Assembly: GCA_027460605.1 (NCBI GenBank)
Contig: JAPZAN010000079.1
Location: forward strand, 1-13,151
DNA length: 13,151 nt
Source: Candidatus Methanoperedens sp.
Lineage (GTDB): Archaea > Halobacteriota > Methanosarcinia > Methanosarcinales > Methanoperedenaceae
Direction: 5' to 3'
How positions within the stretch are numbered: position 1 is the first letter of the stretch; each line of letters starts with the position of its first letter. Of this stretch, positions 1 to 7,201 are shown in pieces. Made by a program: the position numbers and the translations under genes. The notes under the pieces are model-generated. The model was not told where the DNA came from. It was given only the letters and a program-made list of their open reading frames with translations, and ran no database searches.

Positions 1-1
1 A

Positions 2-190
2 GAAATAGATGCAGATTCTGGAGAAGATGCTGTATTATCAGCCATCCGGGAGGGAAAAACCCGCCCTGGCGGACAGGTCGCTCCCCTCTATGTTGTCTTA
101 ATCCAGGTGGTTCGCGGGTTCTTCAGGAGGCTTAACAGGTTCGGGAAGGAATTCCACAGCAAGATTTTTTATAAGAATGAACCATTGTAG
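2..190 (+). CDS. PHP-domain metal-dependent phosphoesterase, C-terminal part (5' end outside window)
   Basis: An open frame enters from the left edge and runs 62 codons to a TAG at 188-190. The residues include EIDADSGEDAVLSAIREGKT, then PGGQVAPLYVVLI and a basic, aromatic tail (RGFFRRLNRFGKEF). The pattern 'D-A-D-S...I-R-E-G-x-T...P-L-Y' is what I recall from the C-terminus of archaeal PHP (polymerase and histidinol phosphatase) family phosphoesterases, after their HIS/Asp metal-binding core. That core is not in the window, so the assignment rests on the tail alone. The next gene starts 14 bases after the stop, and its ribosome binding site lies in the gap, so the two are probably co-transcribed. 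The reading frame is clear; the family name is moderately sure. Confidence 0.6.
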   Translation, partial: EIDADSGEDAVLSAIREGKTRPGGQVAPLYVVLIQVVRGFFRRLNRFGKEFHSKIFYKNEPL

Positions 191-203
191 CAGGCGAGGT
201 AAA

Positions 204-629
204 ATGCCGGAATATGATGTAATCGTAGCAGGCGGAGGCATAAGCGGCCTGATGTCTGCCCTGACACTTTCAAAGCATGGGAAGAAGGTACTTGTTCTTG
301 AAAAAAACAGCATCGTCGGAGGCAATTGCAATAGTTATAACGTGGATGGTTTCCAGGTTGATACGGGGCCTCATGCGATAACACACCTGCGGGAAGGACC
401 GCTTCGGAGGTTGATGGATGAATATTTCACTTATGTTCCTGTGTTCGTGGATTACGGGCACTATTATGTGAGGACAGAGAAAGGTCTCACGAAAATTCCC
501 TCAAACCTGAAAGAGTTTGCCATGTTCGATGTCATTCCCAGAAAAGACAGGTTATTGCTGTCGCAGGCTTTGACAAAGGCATTGACATTGAATGCATTCG
601 ACATGCTTGAAGGCAATAAGTCGGTGTAA
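204..629 (+). pseudogene. FAD-dependent phytoene-desaturase-like oxidoreductase, N-terminal fragment
   Basis: This is the FAD-binding half of a broken oxidoreductase. Near residue 4 the dinucleotide-binding Rossmann motif DVIVAGGGISGLMSALTLSK is followed by VLVLEKN and GGNCNS, typical of NAD(P)/FAD-dependent oxidoreductases of the phytoene desaturase/protoporphyrinogen oxidase class. The ATG at 204 is chosen over the upstream one at 177 because GAGGT sits four bases before it and the family motif begins directly after it. The frame stops at TAA 627-629 in the middle of the expected protein, and the remainder continues in another frame from about 631. The natural substrate cannot be read from the sequence; archaeal members act on isoprenoid chains, carotenoids or unknown substrates. 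A sequencing error is possible, but see the direct repeat noted in the findings. Confidence 0.75.
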
Positions 630-633
630 GTCC

Positions 634-1536
634 ATGAAAGAAACATCGGTAAACAGGGTACTATACGGAAGCAGCTTTGTCAGGGACAGCGTTTCAGAGG
701 ATATTTTTGAAGATGAGCGGCAGCCGGATACATCTTATACTTCAATGATAACAGACAGAATATCAAAATACCAGTTAATGACTCGTTTGTCTAAGTTAAG
801 CAGGCTCGCCACCAACAAGGTAGCATATGCGCAGGCCTACCCGCGCGGGGGACTCAAATCCTTTTTGAATGCTGTGTTATATTCGATGCCAGAAAATGTA
901 ACCATCAAAACCAGCTCAAATGTAAAAAAGATATTAAAAGAAGACGGGAAGGCAACAGGAGTTGCCACAGATAACGATTCATATACCTCTGACATCGTTG
1001 TTTACACGGGTTTTATGAAGAGCCTCCCAGAGCTTATTGGCTTGCCGCATGATTTTACTGAAAAACTTTCCCGGATAGAGCAGACGCTCAGTCTCACGAT
1101 ATGGCTTGGTTTGAGTGAAAAAATGAAGGAATTCGATTACACGGGCTCAGAGGTATGGTTCAAGGACGGCGCATACTGGGCTATGCCGATTAGCAACTAC
1201 GATGCCTGTATTGCGCCAAAGGGCAAACAACTGGTCGGGTTCACGTTCGTTATTGGAGACAAAAACAACATAGAAGGCGAAAAGAAACGAGCGCTTGACT
1301 TAATCCTGCGGGCTGTTCCCGGTATTGAGAAGAGGATTGAAATGACGCATTACCAGGTTACCATACCTGAAAAAGCGGCGGTAACCATCAACGGCTATTT
1401 TGCCGGGCCGCGCTCGCCTGTTCCAAATCTATACCTTGCAGGCACGGATACCGATAACCGCAGCATGGGAGTCACAAGGGCAGGGTATTCGGTGCTTGAG
1501 CTTTTGAAAGCAATGAAAGAGGATAAAAAACTCTAA
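634..1536 (+). pseudogene. FAD-dependent phytoene-desaturase-like oxidoreductase, C-terminal fragment
   Basis: This is the substrate and C-terminal FAD half of the gene begun at 204, now in a different frame. Recognisable parts are AYPRGGLKSFLNAV (the 'YP.GG' segment before the second FAD-contacting strand) and, near the end, VPNLYLAGTDTDNRSMGVT, the usual C-terminal FAD motif of this family. The frame is open from 592, but the bases before 634 overlap the first fragment and give residues unlike the family. Homology-like sequence starts around SMKETSVNR, and no ribosome binding site precedes ATG 634, so separate translation is doubtful. Joined, the two pieces give about 440 residues, at the low end for the family. 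It ends five bases before a convergent gene. Confidence 0.75.
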
Positions 1537-1541
1537 AGCGG

Positions 1542-1565
1542 TTATTTTTTTGATTTTCTTCTTTT
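1542..1565 (+). terminator. T-rich transcription stop after the oxidoreductase
   Basis: Directly after the TAA of the plus-strand gene there is a run rich in T (seven T, then TTTT, CTTCTTTT). Archaeal RNA polymerase commonly stops at such stretches. It overlaps the 3' end of the convergent minus-strand gene, where the same bases encode a Lys/Arg-rich tail, so the composition may instead reflect that coding. Modest confidence. Confidence 0.35.
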
Positions 1566-1868
1566 GAGGTAATCCGAAAAACCTGAATTTAAAACAACAA
1601 TAATCCCGGCAGTGAAGACCAAAAATCCGAGCAATTTCGGATGCGTGAGCTTTTCAACAAGAAGCAGGATGACGCCAGTGTGCAGTATTAAAAGGCCCAT
1701 AATAAGGGATGTTACTTCCTTATAATCCCGGAAAAGTGTGTAATATATAATGCCCGAAAGCCATGTTCCGATACCGAGGTATTCATAGGAGCTGTTGCCA
1801 AGATATAATCCCGCAGCGAAAAAAACCGCCCCTATTGCTGCCAATATCGCTATTTTCCGGTTGTTCAT
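1542..1868 (-). CDS. Small four-TM membrane protein, unknown function
   Basis: The product has 108 residues and is almost wholly hydrophobic. Four segments look membrane-spanning: about residues 7-24 (IAILAAIGAVFFAAGLYL), 31-45, 53-72 (SLIMGLLILHTGVILLLV) and 79-96, followed by a strongly basic tail, KRRKSKK. The positive tail suggests the C-terminus faces the cytoplasm. I do not recognise a family or a catalytic motif. It lies 25 bases downstream of the minus-strand gene at 1894-2250, which is also a small membrane protein, so the pair probably form one transcript. No strong ribosome binding site is visible upstream of the ATG. Confidence 0.75.
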   Translation of the reverse strand: MNNRKIAILAAIGAVFFAAGLYLGNSSYEYLGIGTWLSGIIYYTLFRDYKEVTSLIMGLLILHTGVILLLVEKLTHPKLLGFLVFTAGIIVVLNSGFSDYLKRRKSKK

Positions 1869-1893
1869 TGTGTCTTTGTTATCGGACTGATAT

Positions 1894-2250
1894 TTAATCT
1901 TCGCGCTTCACTTCGACCTTTATCTCCCGTATCAACTGGACACCCAGACTCCCAATCCTTCCGCCTGCCGAGGCTACAAAGGTCATGAGTGCAAACCATA
2001 ACCCCATATTTACGAGCTTGCTTGATTCGATTCCTGAAATAAGCTCGGTCTGCACTGGCGGCATTCCAGGGTTTGTCGGAAGCGATATGCTGACACTGTT
2101 CATCGTGATTACAGACGGTGCGGGTGTGGCTCCGGTATAAACGCCGTATATAGAAAAGACTGAAAAGATTATCATAATCAAGCCTGCTATCAGCAAACCG
2201 TAGCCAAGAGCTTTGTAATCTTTAATTTTCAATTTTTCGAAAATGTCCAT
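1894..2250 (-). CDS. Small two-TM membrane protein, unknown function
   Basis: The 118-residue product has a short polar N-terminus (MDIFEKLKIKDYKAL), a first membrane segment at about residues 16-36, a roughly 40-residue extracytoplasmic loop rich in Pro, Ser and Thr, a second hydrophobic segment at about 83-97 (LWFALMTFVASAGG), and a charged cytoplasmic tail ending EVKRED. No family is recognised. A TATA-like box (TTTATATA read on the minus strand, 2285-2292) lies about 35 bases before the ATG. That predicts a leader of about 12 bases, with GGTG at 2259-2262 as a weak ribosome site. It is probably the first gene of a two-gene unit with the membrane protein at 1542-1868. Confidence 0.75.
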   Translation of the reverse strand: MDIFEKLKIKDYKALGYGLLIAGLIMIIFSVFSIYGVYTGATPAPSVITMNSVSISLPTNPGMPPVQTELISGIESSKLVNMGLWFALMTFVASAGGRIGSLGVQLIREIKVEVKRED

Positions 2251-2283
2251 AATATTAACACCATCTCTTTATTAAAATCAACG

Positions 2284-2293
2284 GTATATAAAT
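2284..2293. promoter_or_regulatory. TATA-like box between divergent genes
   Basis: The core TATATA is symmetric, so it can be read both ways. On the minus strand it reads TTTATATA, the classical archaeal box, placed for the gene at 1894-2250. On the plus strand TATATAAA would start RNA near 2313, almost at the ATG of the short ORF at 2311, which would then be leaderless. The minus-strand reading is the stronger of the two. Confidence 0.45.
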
Positions 2294-2310
2294 TTTTCTT
2301 GAAACAAAAA

Positions 2311-2547
2311 ATGGATTCGGTTTCTGTATATCATTCTGGGACCCGCGCCTATAACCCTGGGCGGCCCATTGAAGCGTGTGCGTTGGGCATTGCTAAAGCC
2401 TATAAGCATCAGATGCCCGTTGTGGCTGCCTTGGATCCACCTGCTTACAAGGTGAGGGAAAGCGAATGGTTCAAGGAACTCTTGTCAACGGCATTTCATG
2501 GGAAAGAGTTAAGTAACGTAAAACTTACATATCAATATTTGAGTTAG
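2311..2547 (+). CDS. Short hypothetical protein, possibly a gene remnant
   Basis: This is a 78-residue frame starting at ATG 2311; an in-frame TTG twelve bases earlier is a less likely start. There is no ribosome binding site, and the TATA-like box at 2285-2292 would give a leaderless RNA. The residues include YHSGTRAYNPGRPIEACALG and MPVVAALDPPAYKVRESEWF. They look like a piece of a globular protein with a helix (IEACALGIAKAYKH) followed by a strand (MPVVAAL), but I do not recognise the family. Its base composition matches the flanking chromosome and not the AT-rich block that begins just after it. It could be the worn end of a gene interrupted when that block arrived, or a small real gene. 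Confidence 0.35.
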   Translation: MDSVSVYHSGTRAYNPGRPIEACALGIAKAYKHQMPVVAALDPPAYKVRESEWFKELLSTAFHGKELSNVKLTYQYLS

Positions 2548-2592
2548 CCGATAAACTACAAGAGGTGAGACTTCTGAAAGAGGTGGAAAATG

Positions 2593-3516
2593 ATGCTAAG
2601 CGTAAAAAAGCTATCTGATATATACAAATTGTTAGCAAGTTTACTTCTTATTATTATTGGTCTTGTATCATTAGTGCTTATTTTATGGTTTCGTAATCAG
2701 GAAGTTATTTTATTAAGTATTGGTGTGACCTTTATAGCATCTGGCATAACAACTTTCATATTTTTTCCAATGGAAAAAGATATCGTTAATACAATTCACG
2801 ATGATGTTATGACTACATTTCATCTAGCAAAAGATTACGATACATATGGGATTAAGCGTGTTTTTTATCGAAGTGATGATAGCTTTAAAGATGAATTACA
2901 AAAACACTTTAAAGGGAATAAAATTCTAATGATGGGCACCACGACAGTTGGAGGATTCTTTGGAAAAGATCCACCTCATTCAAACCTGTTTGAAGAATTC
3001 CTGAATAAGGGCACTGAATTTGAAATTATTTTACTTGATCCATGTTCGGATGCGGCAAGAGATAATGCGGTTGCAGAGCAGGAAAATCCTGTTTTTAAAG
3101 AGGACAAATTTTACTCGATATCTACGACGTTCAATAATCTAAGATCAGCAACGCAATATTTTTGTCAAAATGCCAAAAAAGTGCCCGAAAACCAGCTTAA
3201 AGTTTGGTACACAGAGGAGCTTCCACCTATGCTCTTTATAAAAACTGATTCTTTCACCTTTATTGAATTTTATGTCATGCGTGATTTAGAAAGCTTGCCA
3301 GAAGGAGCGTTTCTGAAACTCCAGGAAGAAGGATACAAAGCTCATGGAGGATACACCCCTATTTTTCTTGTGGCAAATGATTCTGAGTTTGCTAAATTTG
3401 CAGAAAGTCACTTCGAAGGAATAATAAAAAATAAGAGAGTAATACCTTTAGAAGAAGTTGCTCGAAAACTAGGAATTGATTGCCAATCTAGGGAAAAGAA
3501 TAGGAAATATATTTAA
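2593..3516 (+). CDS. Membrane-anchored protein with a soluble domain, unknown (possibly PLD-like fold)
   Basis: The 307-residue product has two adjacent N-terminal membrane segments (about residues 11-34 and 38-60) and then a soluble domain of about 240 residues, predicted cytoplasmic. The soluble part begins YGIKRVFYRSDDSF, continues with NKILMMGTTTVGGFF, then EFEIILLDP and later LPPMLFIKTDSFTFIEF. This order of strands recalls phospholipase-D-like domains found in regulatory or conflict proteins, but no HKD motif is present, so an enzymatic role is unsupported. ATG 2593 is preferred to 2590 because GAGGTGG ends six bases before it. The gene is the left end of the AT-rich block and converges on the SDR gene. 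The frame and membrane anchor are clear; the function is not. Confidence 0.8.
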   Translation: MLSVKKLSDIYKLLASLLLIIIGLVSLVLILWFRNQEVILLSIGVTFIASGITTFIFFPMEKDIVNTIHDDVMTTFHLAKDYDTYGIKRVFYRSDDSFKDELQKHFKGNKILMMGTTTVGGFFGKDPPHSNLFEEFLNKGTEFEIILLDPCSDAARDNAVAEQENPVFKEDKFYSISTTFNNLRSATQYFCQNAKKVPENQLKVWYTEELPPMLFIKTDSFTFIEFYVMRDLESLPEGAFLKLQEEGYKAHGGYTPIFLVANDSEFAKFAESHFEGIIKNKRVIPLEEVARKLGIDCQSREKNRKYI

Positions 3517-3538
3517 ATTTATATTCTGGTATATCATA

Positions 3539-4264
3539 TCATTTTGGAATCCAAGGTGGCCAATTTCCTCTCCAATCAGAGACCGATGATAGCTCAATAT
3601 TTGAGATTTGACAATAAGGATGGGTATTGACGATAAATAAAACAACGTCTCCCATATCCTCTGGGGCTAGAAAATCTTGTGGATTTTCAAAATTGCGAGT
3701 ATCTACTGCATTTGGGTGAATCGTTGTAAAACGAATGCTATACCTTTGTAATTCATTCCGCAAAACATCTCCCATTGCAGAAAGACCTGCTTTCATGGCA
3801 GTGTAAGCGGACTCGCCTGGAATACGGACAAAATTTGCAGCAGAAGAAATATTAATTACCTGTGGGCAATCAGACTTTTTAAGTAGCGGAAGAAGGCTCT
3901 GAATAAGTAAAAATGGTGCCTTCAGATGAATTTTATAAAGCTCCTCAAAATCGCTTGTTGTTGTTTCTTCAAACTTTTTACCAACATAAAATCCTGCGTT
4001 ATTGATAAGAACATCTAAGCGATCAAATTCATATTTTATATTCGCAATAAATTTTGTTGTTTTTTCTTCATTTGACAAATCAACATTAAAATTTCTGGCT
4101 CTAGGGAAATATTTCTCTAAATACCTAAAAGATTCTTTAGATTTTGTGACTAAAATTAAATTTTCAGCTACATCTTCAACTGCTTTAGCAATGGCAAGAC
4201 CTATCCCACGACCTGCACCTGTAATAAGAATATTTTTCTTTTTTACCTTTTTGCTTTTCATCAT
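3539..4264 (-). CDS. Short-chain dehydrogenase/reductase (SDR)
   Basis: This is an NAD(P)-dependent oxidoreductase of the classical SDR family, 241 residues, cytosolic. It shows the cofactor motif TGAGRGIG (residues 15-22), the NVDLS acidic turn (60-64), NNAG (88-91), the catalytic Ser in NISSAA (140-141), YTAMK giving Tyr154 and Lys158, and IHPNAVDT after the active site. All core residues are present, so it should be active. The substrate is unknown; the neighbours (a sugar transferase and a small-molecule kinase) suggest modification of a sugar, lipid or secondary metabolite. The N-terminus begins with a Lys-rich stretch (MMKSKKVKKKN). There is no clear ribosome site; an AT-rich sequence about 30 bases upstream may serve as promoter. 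It is very AT-rich, like its neighbours. Confidence 0.9.
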   Translation of the reverse strand: MMKSKKVKKKNILITGAGRGIGLAIAKAVEDVAENLILVTKSKESFRYLEKYFPRARNFNVDLSNEEKTTKFIANIKYEFDRLDVLINNAGFYVGKKFEETTTSDFEELYKIHLKAPFLLIQSLLPLLKKSDCPQVINISSAANFVRIPGESAYTAMKAGLSAMGDVLRNELQRYSIRFTTIHPNAVDTRNFENPQDFLAPEDMGDVVLFIVNTHPYCQISNIELSSVSDWRGNWPPWIPK

Positions 4265-4299
4265 AATAAATTTATTGTATCACATAAATAAATTTCTCA

Positions 4300-4815
4300 T
4301 CAACCTATCTTTCTAAAAGCTATTTTAAATTTTTGTTTTATTATTCTAACTGTTTCGTCAACGCTGCCAATATTCTCAACCCTTAAGTCACACGTCTTCA
4401 CATCTTCATATTCATTTATTTCTTGCATGTATTGTTCTAACCCATAAAAGTGTTCAGTTTCCATGCTACGCAATCCAACTCGGTTTAGAGTAATACTTGT
4501 TGGTACATCTAAATATACAAGACAAATATTATCATAGAACTCTTCTTTTAGCCTTTTTCGATACTTTTCTTTAAATAAACTTTGACTTGCAATCAACAAG
4601 TTCTCTTCTGGGCACATTTCCCGCAGTGTTTGTATTACTCTCTCTAAAAACAAACCGGATTCTTTATCAGTAAAGCTATTTGTACGAATAGCAAACCTAT
4701 CACTCTCAGTATAACAATCATCACAATCAAAATATATTGTACCTAAAGATTCTGCCAGCTTTTTCCCTACAACATTTTTACCAGCTCCCGGTCTTCCAAA
4801 CAAGAATAGAATCAT
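4300..4815 (-). CDS. P-loop kinase (shikimate/gluconate/nucleotide-kinase-like)
   Basis: A 171-residue P-loop phosphotransferase. The Walker A loop is GRPGAGKN (residues 7-14), right at the N-terminus as in shikimate, gluconate and adenylate-type kinases. The usual Ser/Thr after the Lys is replaced by Asn14, which is uncommon because that hydroxyl normally binds Mg. YFDCDDCY (about 28-35) fits the acidic substrate-binding strand of this group, and LVYLDVP (about 99-105) looks like the strand before the lid, with basic residues following (NRVGLRSM). The phosphate acceptor cannot be told from sequence. It lies between the glycosyltransferase (68 bases) and the SDR (35 bases) on the same strand, and probably shares their transcript. 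Function as a kinase is likely but not certain given Asn14. Confidence 0.75.
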   Translation of the reverse strand: MILFLFGRPGAGKNVVGKKLAESLGTIYFDCDDCYTESDRFAIRTNSFTDKESGLFLERVIQTLREMCPEENLLIASQSLFKEKYRKRLKEEFYDNICLVYLDVPTSITLNRVGLRSMETEHFYGLEQYMQEINEYEDVKTCDLRVENIGSVDETVRIIKQKFKIAFRKIG

Positions 4816-4882
4816 ATGTTTCCAATATAGAAAGTTGAAGATAAAGGTTTTCTGTAGATTCTTACATGCCAGTATATCGTTT

Positions 4883-6097
4883 TCATACTATTTTTTCAAT
4901 TAAATCAAACGTACTACGACTGCCACCAAGTTTCCTTATTCGATCACCTATTTTTTTGGCATTAAGGGCAAAAGTGCTATCAGATGTTATTTTTTCTGCA
5001 TTTAACAACAAATCCTGTGGAGTAAATTTTTCAGTTCTAAAGTTCATACCTGCACCTAATCTTTCTACTGCTCTACCATTGTAGTCTCGTTCCGCATACT
5101 TGTCAGGGAAAATCATCATTGGTTTGCCAGATATAAGGGCACTCGTTACAGTATTTGCCCCGCCATGTGTAATAACTAAGTTTGAGCGACGAATGGCTTT
5201 TATAGCTGGTAGGCTCTCAAAAAATTTTATGTTTGAAATGTTTGGAAGACTATTAGGTAAAATTTTTAAAGGAGCTAAAGTCACAATCACATTGAATCTT
5301 GTATCTTTAAAAGCTTTTATCAACGTTGGTATCCAGAGGTTGGGTTTGATGTCGCCAGGTGACATGTAGACATAGATAACAGGATGGTTTTGTTCCCAAT
5401 TTTCTACAACATCTGGTAATTTACTATTTAGCCACCTCTCAGGTTGAGGTGTTAGGAAAGAATCTTCCATCTCTGGTGAAAGGAGAGAACCGACATAGTG
5501 AACATCAGGAATATCCTGCAATTCAGGCTGCAATTCAGGAGTAGTGGGAGCAATCTTGATTTGTGCTCTTAAGAAAGCTAATTCGCAGATATCATTTATT
5601 TTGGGCTGGCTATATTTATCCAAAATGTGATTGAATCTTTCTTCAAACCCGGAAGCAGTTTCATTGTCTTTGTATAAAGGAGATTTAAAATCAGGATGAT
5701 CCGCCCAGCTTGTTGCTGCGACCCACGGTATATTTTCTATGGAAGCTGATAAAGGAAGCGAAAATTGAGTTTCTGTGAAAATAACATCAGGTCTAAATGA
5801 GCGAATGGTTTGCCGTTCAGCTTCAATTGCAGAATTAATATACGATTCTTCAACCCAGCCCAATGTTATAGCCACATCCGATAGTCTAAATGGGGGCAGT
5901 TTTTGTCCTTGATTTCGGACAGAGGTAGGGGCAGTATATGTTCTGTAGCCAAATTTTCTCACTATTTCACAAAAAGTATCTTTACAAAGGAATAGTACTT
6001 CATGACCACGAATCTTTGCTTCGTGGGCAACTGCCAGACAGCGGGTCAGCGGCCCAAGCCCAACACCACCAGCTAAAGGAACTAAAAGTAATCGCAT
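4883..6097 (-). CDS. Family-1 glycosyltransferase (UGT/MGT type)
   Basis: A GT-B fold sugar transferase of 404 residues, likely moving a sugar from a nucleotide donor to a small hydrophobic acceptor. The N-terminus, LLLVPLAGGVGLGPLTRCLA, is the acceptor-side Rossmann start with the usual 'G..GP..PL' pattern. The donor-side signature is at 310-330: THGGANTVTSALISGKPM followed by FPDKYAERDYN. This resembles macrolide and sterol/flavonoid glycosyltransferases, which bind UDP- or dTDP-sugars. I choose ATG 6097 because the family starts there; an in-frame ATG at 6130 would add eleven residues and fits a nearly leaderless RNA from the TATA-like box at 6157-6164. It heads a minus-strand group with the kinase and SDR. 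Confidence 0.88.
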   Translation of the reverse strand: MRLLLVPLAGGVGLGPLTRCLAVAHEAKIRGHEVLFLCKDTFCEIVRKFGYRTYTAPTSVRNQGQKLPPFRLSDVAITLGWVEESYINSAIEAERQTIRSFRPDVIFTETQFSLPLSASIENIPWVAATSWADHPDFKSPLYKDNETASGFEERFNHILDKYSQPKINDICELAFLRAQIKIAPTTPELQPELQDIPDVHYVGSLLSPEMEDSFLTPQPERWLNSKLPDVVENWEQNHPVIYVYMSPGDIKPNLWIPTLIKAFKDTRFNVIVTLAPLKILPNSLPNISNIKFFESLPAIKAIRRSNLVITHGGANTVTSALISGKPMMIFPDKYAERDYNGRAVERLGAGMNFRTEKFTPQDLLLNAEKITSDSTFALNAKKIGDRIRKLGGSRSTFDLIEKIV

Positions 6098-6156
6098 GAA
6101 TTTTTCACATAGTCTAATATGATTTCGCATTCCATTCTAATAGCTGCCATCATAAA

Positions 6157-6164
6157 GTATATAC
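6157..6164. promoter_or_regulatory. Symmetric TATA-like box, divergent promoter
   Basis: GTATATAC is a perfect palindrome midway between two divergent genes. On the plus strand it predicts a start near 6186, leaving the GGTGAT site at 6192-6197 inside the leader of the phosphoribosyltransferase gene. On the minus strand it predicts a start near 6135, just before ATG 6130 and 38 bases before ATG 6097 of the glycosyltransferase. One box could therefore drive both directions and keep the two units co-expressed. Confidence 0.5.
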
Positions 6165-6191
6165 GATGAAAAATAGTTTGCTGTAGCATAG

Positions 6192-6197
6192 GGTGAT
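6192..6197 (+). promoter_or_regulatory. Ribosome binding site deciding a TTG start
   Basis: GGTGAT is a perfect match to the pairing partner of the archaeal 16S rRNA 3' end and stands three bases before TTG 6201. It is the main reason to start the phosphoribosyltransferase gene at a TTG codon. Confidence 0.6.
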
Positions 6198-6200
6198 AGC

Positions 6201-7199
6201 TTGAACCAATTGGAATCACAACCTGCGCCAGGGGCTAGCCAACCTCCACCAGAAAGGCAGTCCACTCTTCGTAATTTTTTCATAGGAGCTTTGAGTGATG
6301 TTTATGCGAAATTATTTGCTATTATTACTTTTATATATGTAACTCTTAGTTTTCTCAAAATATTTGGTACAATACCAAAACCACTTGATACGCTTATTAT
6401 AGTCGTAATAGCTTTGTATTTTATTTTGTATATATTATATAAAATATATATCTATATAATATATGATTGGGCGGAAAAAAAAGTCAAAGTTATTGAGAAG
6501 CGATTTCGAGAACAATTAGAGCAAGAATTAAATAAGCAAAGAGATCAGCTTATCAAAACTATCTCAGAAAAGCCGAAAGACCCAAGAAAAGATGTTGAAG
6601 AAAACCTCACATACCGTGATATAGAATTTGCAATTTCTTGTTTGGTAATGAAATTAAGTAACTCTGGATTTTTAAGAAAAATTGATGCAGGGAGACGTAA
6701 CGAGTTCAATACTGAAAAAAATATCATAATTGGAATTGATAGGGGTGGAGCAATTGTAGGTGGTTTATTAGGAAAAGGCTTACGTTTAGCAACTAAGAAT
6801 GTGGGTATATACTGGGCTCATCCTTCGCTGGTGGGTGTAGGAATAAAAACTGCCATAAAATCTGGAAAATGTCTAGATAATATCACTTTTAATAATGTTG
6901 AAACGGTAATTTTGGTTGATGATGCCATACGAACAGGTAATAGTATGTTGGAGGCAATCAAACTTTTGGAAGAGATAAGAAAGACAAATAATTATAGTTT
7001 TCAGTATATAAAAGTATGTATTTTAGATGTTTACAATACATCGAATCGCAATACTAAAGTTAATCCCGACTTCTCTGTATATAACTATAGATCTAAAAAT
7101 CAGCAAGATGCGCATAAGATAGATTTACCATGGGACACTCATTGGGATACGATGAAAATTAAGGAAGAATTTAAGGAATTATGCGAAAATGTTAGGTGA
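6201..7199 (+). CDS. Membrane-anchored phosphoribosyltransferase-fold protein
   Basis: A 332-residue protein with a Pro/Gln-rich start, two membrane segments (about 35-55 and 62-88), a charged helical stalk (about 91-120, likely coiled coil) and a C-terminal type I phosphoribosyltransferase domain. The domain has a GIDRGGAIVGG loop (178-188) and the PRPP-binding motif VILVDDAIRTGNS (236-248) with the adjacent acidic pair and TG. Near the end, DLPWDTHWDT resembles the base-binding tail of xanthine/guanine-type enzymes. Salvage enzymes are normally soluble, so the membrane anchor points to a sensing, regulatory or defence role. The TTG start is supported by a full GGTGAT site four bases upstream and the absence of a better ATG. 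Its stop overlaps the beginning of the fbp frame. Confidence 0.82.
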   Translation: MNQLESQPAPGASQPPPERQSTLRNFFIGALSDVYAKLFAIITFIYVTLSFLKIFGTIPKPLDTLIIVVIALYFILYILYKIYIYIIYDWAEKKVKVIEKRFREQLEQELNKQRDQLIKTISEKPKDPRKDVEENLTYRDIEFAISCLVMKLSNSGFLRKIDAGRRNEFNTEKNIIIGIDRGGAIVGGLLGKGLRLATKNVGIYWAHPSLVGVGIKTAIKSGKCLDNITFNNVETVILVDDAIRTGNSMLEAIKLLEEIRKTNNYSFQYIKVCILDVYNTSNRNTKVNPDFSVYNYRSKNQQDAHKIDLPWDTHWDTMKIKEEFKELCENVR

Positions 7200-7201
7200 C
7201 A

